From Pseudeuparius sepicola (taxonomy: Eukaryota; Arthropoda; Insecta; Coleoptera; Anthribidae), in assembly GCA_963920635.1 (NCBI GenBank), contig OY987300.1, forward strand, positions 78,965,899-79,029,898: 64,000 nucleotides of DNA. The letters are read 5' to 3'. Below, piece after piece: positions 62,890-64,000 of this stretch. The notes beneath the pieces were generated by a model, which saw only the letters and a program-made list of their open reading frames with translations, was not told the DNA's origin and made no database searches. The first letter of the stretch is position 1. Each line of letters opens with the position of its first letter. The position numbers and the translations under genes are program-made.

Positions 62890-63174
62890 CCTGTCTCCCC
62901 GAAATAGCCCGTTTAGTATGCAGTTTCGCCACGGTCTAGCTGGCAGCCAGCTAGTCCCGTAATCGAGCTGTCCGAAGCTATATAGCCGCTGATAGCTCGC
63001 CTATTAAATATCGCACGTCATAGATACCAGAATAGTTCAACAAAAAATGCTTCTGGTCTGGCGCCTTTAGCAAACTTTCTAAAGAAGTTAGTTGGTTCAT
63101 TTGAGTTGGAAGATCTAGGGGCAGTTTATTTGGAAGTTTGTGGTCTTAATGGTGAAGTTTGTTTAGTGATAATC
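62890..63174 (+). promoter_or_regulatory. Candidate promoter and 5' UTR of the 63.2-kb gene
   Basis: GC-richer than its surroundings, with the palindromic CTAGCTGGCAGCCAGCTAG at 62937-62955 and a TATATAG at 62980. It lies directly before a probable start codon. No experimental or alignment support. Confidence 0.35.
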
Positions 63175-63242
63175 ATGGAGGCAAGAGAAGTTGTAGAGTC
63201 CATGACAGACAATGCAGAGCTTCTTTCTTTTTTTAAACAAAT
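63175..63242 (+). CDS. Probable first coding exon of an unrecognised gene
   Basis: ATG at 63175 in the context AATCATGG opens 22 codons plus two bases (MEAREVVESMTDNAELLSFF, then KQ) followed by a strong donor GTAAGT at 63243. The translation is acidic and helix-like. Later exons would lie beyond the window. I do not recognise the protein. Confidence 0.45.
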
Positions 63243-63264
63243 GTAAGTAGGCTAGTGGCTAGAG

Positions 63265-63525
63265 CTGGAAAGATCGCGCCAAAAAAGGTCTAGATCATAG
63301 ATCAGAGCGTTTTTCAAACAAAGATCTAAGATCGTTTAAAAATAGATCTTTTCATGCAAAAACGATCTTAGATCAAAGATCGTCTAAAAATGATCTATTT
63401 AAAAAAGATCAATCGATCTAAGATCTTTTGAACGATCTAAGATCTTCTAAACGATCTAAGATCTTCTAAATGATCTAAGATCTTCTAAACGATCTAAGAT
63501 CCTCTAAATGATCTGAGATCTTTAA
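63265..63525. repeat. GATCTAAGATCTTCTAA array
   Basis: After AGAGCTGGAAAGATCGCGCC, a hAT-like end, units of about 19 bp built on the palindrome AGATCTAAGATCT repeat at least six times at 63415-63510, with looser copies before. Confidence 0.8.
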
Positions 63526-64000
63526 ACAAAATTCATGATATATTCATTTTATATATGGTTATATATGGTTAATAGATATAGATGTCTATAAATACTTTTC
63601 ATATTTTTGACATATAGTATAAAGTGACATCTTTCAAAACCTGAGCAAGTGATGATACGTCCAGTTTTACGTAACTAGTTGTGTGAAGTAAAATTTTACG
63701 AAACTAGTTACGTAAAATTACTACTCTAACCGAACTGGTTACGTAATCAATCAGTTGATGTACCTATGGAGAATTAGACTTTCTTGTAAAAACTTGTTCA
63801 CCGATTATTTATGCAATTTACAATTTTATAACTTAAGTTATAAAATTCGGAATTTTGAGAAATAGATAATTGAAAATAAAATGCAAATTAACATAAAGCA
63901 TTCATTTAAATTTGACCTCAAAATAGGTTCTTGTAGTTGTAGGTAAAATGTACGTCAGTTTGTTTACATGATTTGTAATTTTTCGCGAATTCTGACAATT
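63526..64000. other. Anonymous AT-rich sequence
   Basis: Contains TACGTAACTAGTT-like short repeats at 63670-63745. No exon recognised. Confidence 0.4.

Overview
This window looks like nuclear DNA of an arthropod, most likely an insect. It is AT-rich, its genes are interrupted by GT-AG introns, and the introns and spacers are packed with transposable elements: Ty3/gypsy, Penelope-like, Tc1/mariner, several hAT families and many foldback/MITE elements. A beetle would fit, but the sequence does not settle the order. There is no bacterial operon, rRNA operon or CRISPR array.

Three conserved host genes can be rebuilt exon by exon. (1) RRP8, plus strand, 3' part only: exons 6033-6265, 8658-8894 and 11525-11735 encode the C-terminal SAM-dependent methyltransferase of the nucleolar rRNA-processing protein. 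(2) HELQ (Hel308/mus301 family DNA-repair helicase), minus strand: 18 coding exons from the ATG at 19909 to the stop at 11801, a complete 1183-residue frame. Its stop lies 65 bp from the RRP8 stop, so the two genes are convergent. (3) PISD (mitochondrial phosphatidylserine decarboxylase), plus strand: five exons 31613-42369, complete at the 3' end, with the first exon not identified; a CCAAT/TATA-bearing GC-rich block at 24.5-24.9 kb is a candidate promoter. Further right are two matching exons of an unrecognised plus-strand gene (55820-55981 and 58841-58992) and a probable first exon of another (63175-63242).

The rest is mobile DNA. A frameshifted gypsy element fills 1-5394. A Penelope-like element sits in HELQ intron 3, with its target duplication spanning the exon 3 splice donor. 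The first introns of PISD hold a hAT element interrupted by a mariner with an intact transposase and about 370 bp inverted repeats (29451-31401), then an internally deleted hAT (31854-32986) directly beside another DNA transposon (32998-35176) that carries a third one nested inside (33021-33665). From 43 to 58 kb there are four fragments encoding THAP-type zinc-finger starts, two of them inside elements with terminal inverted repeats. From 48.5 to 51.2 kb a hAT element has had its left half tandemly duplicated. From 60.3 to 62.0 kb there is a large palindrome built of three direct and three inverted copies of a unit of about 292 bp.

No wholly new system of cooperating genes is evident. The most unusual items are the splice-site-spanning Penelope insertion, the array of GAAnnTTC dyads filling one HELQ intron, the THAP-bearing element cluster, and the repeated theme of hAT-like elements with palindromic subterminal arrays.
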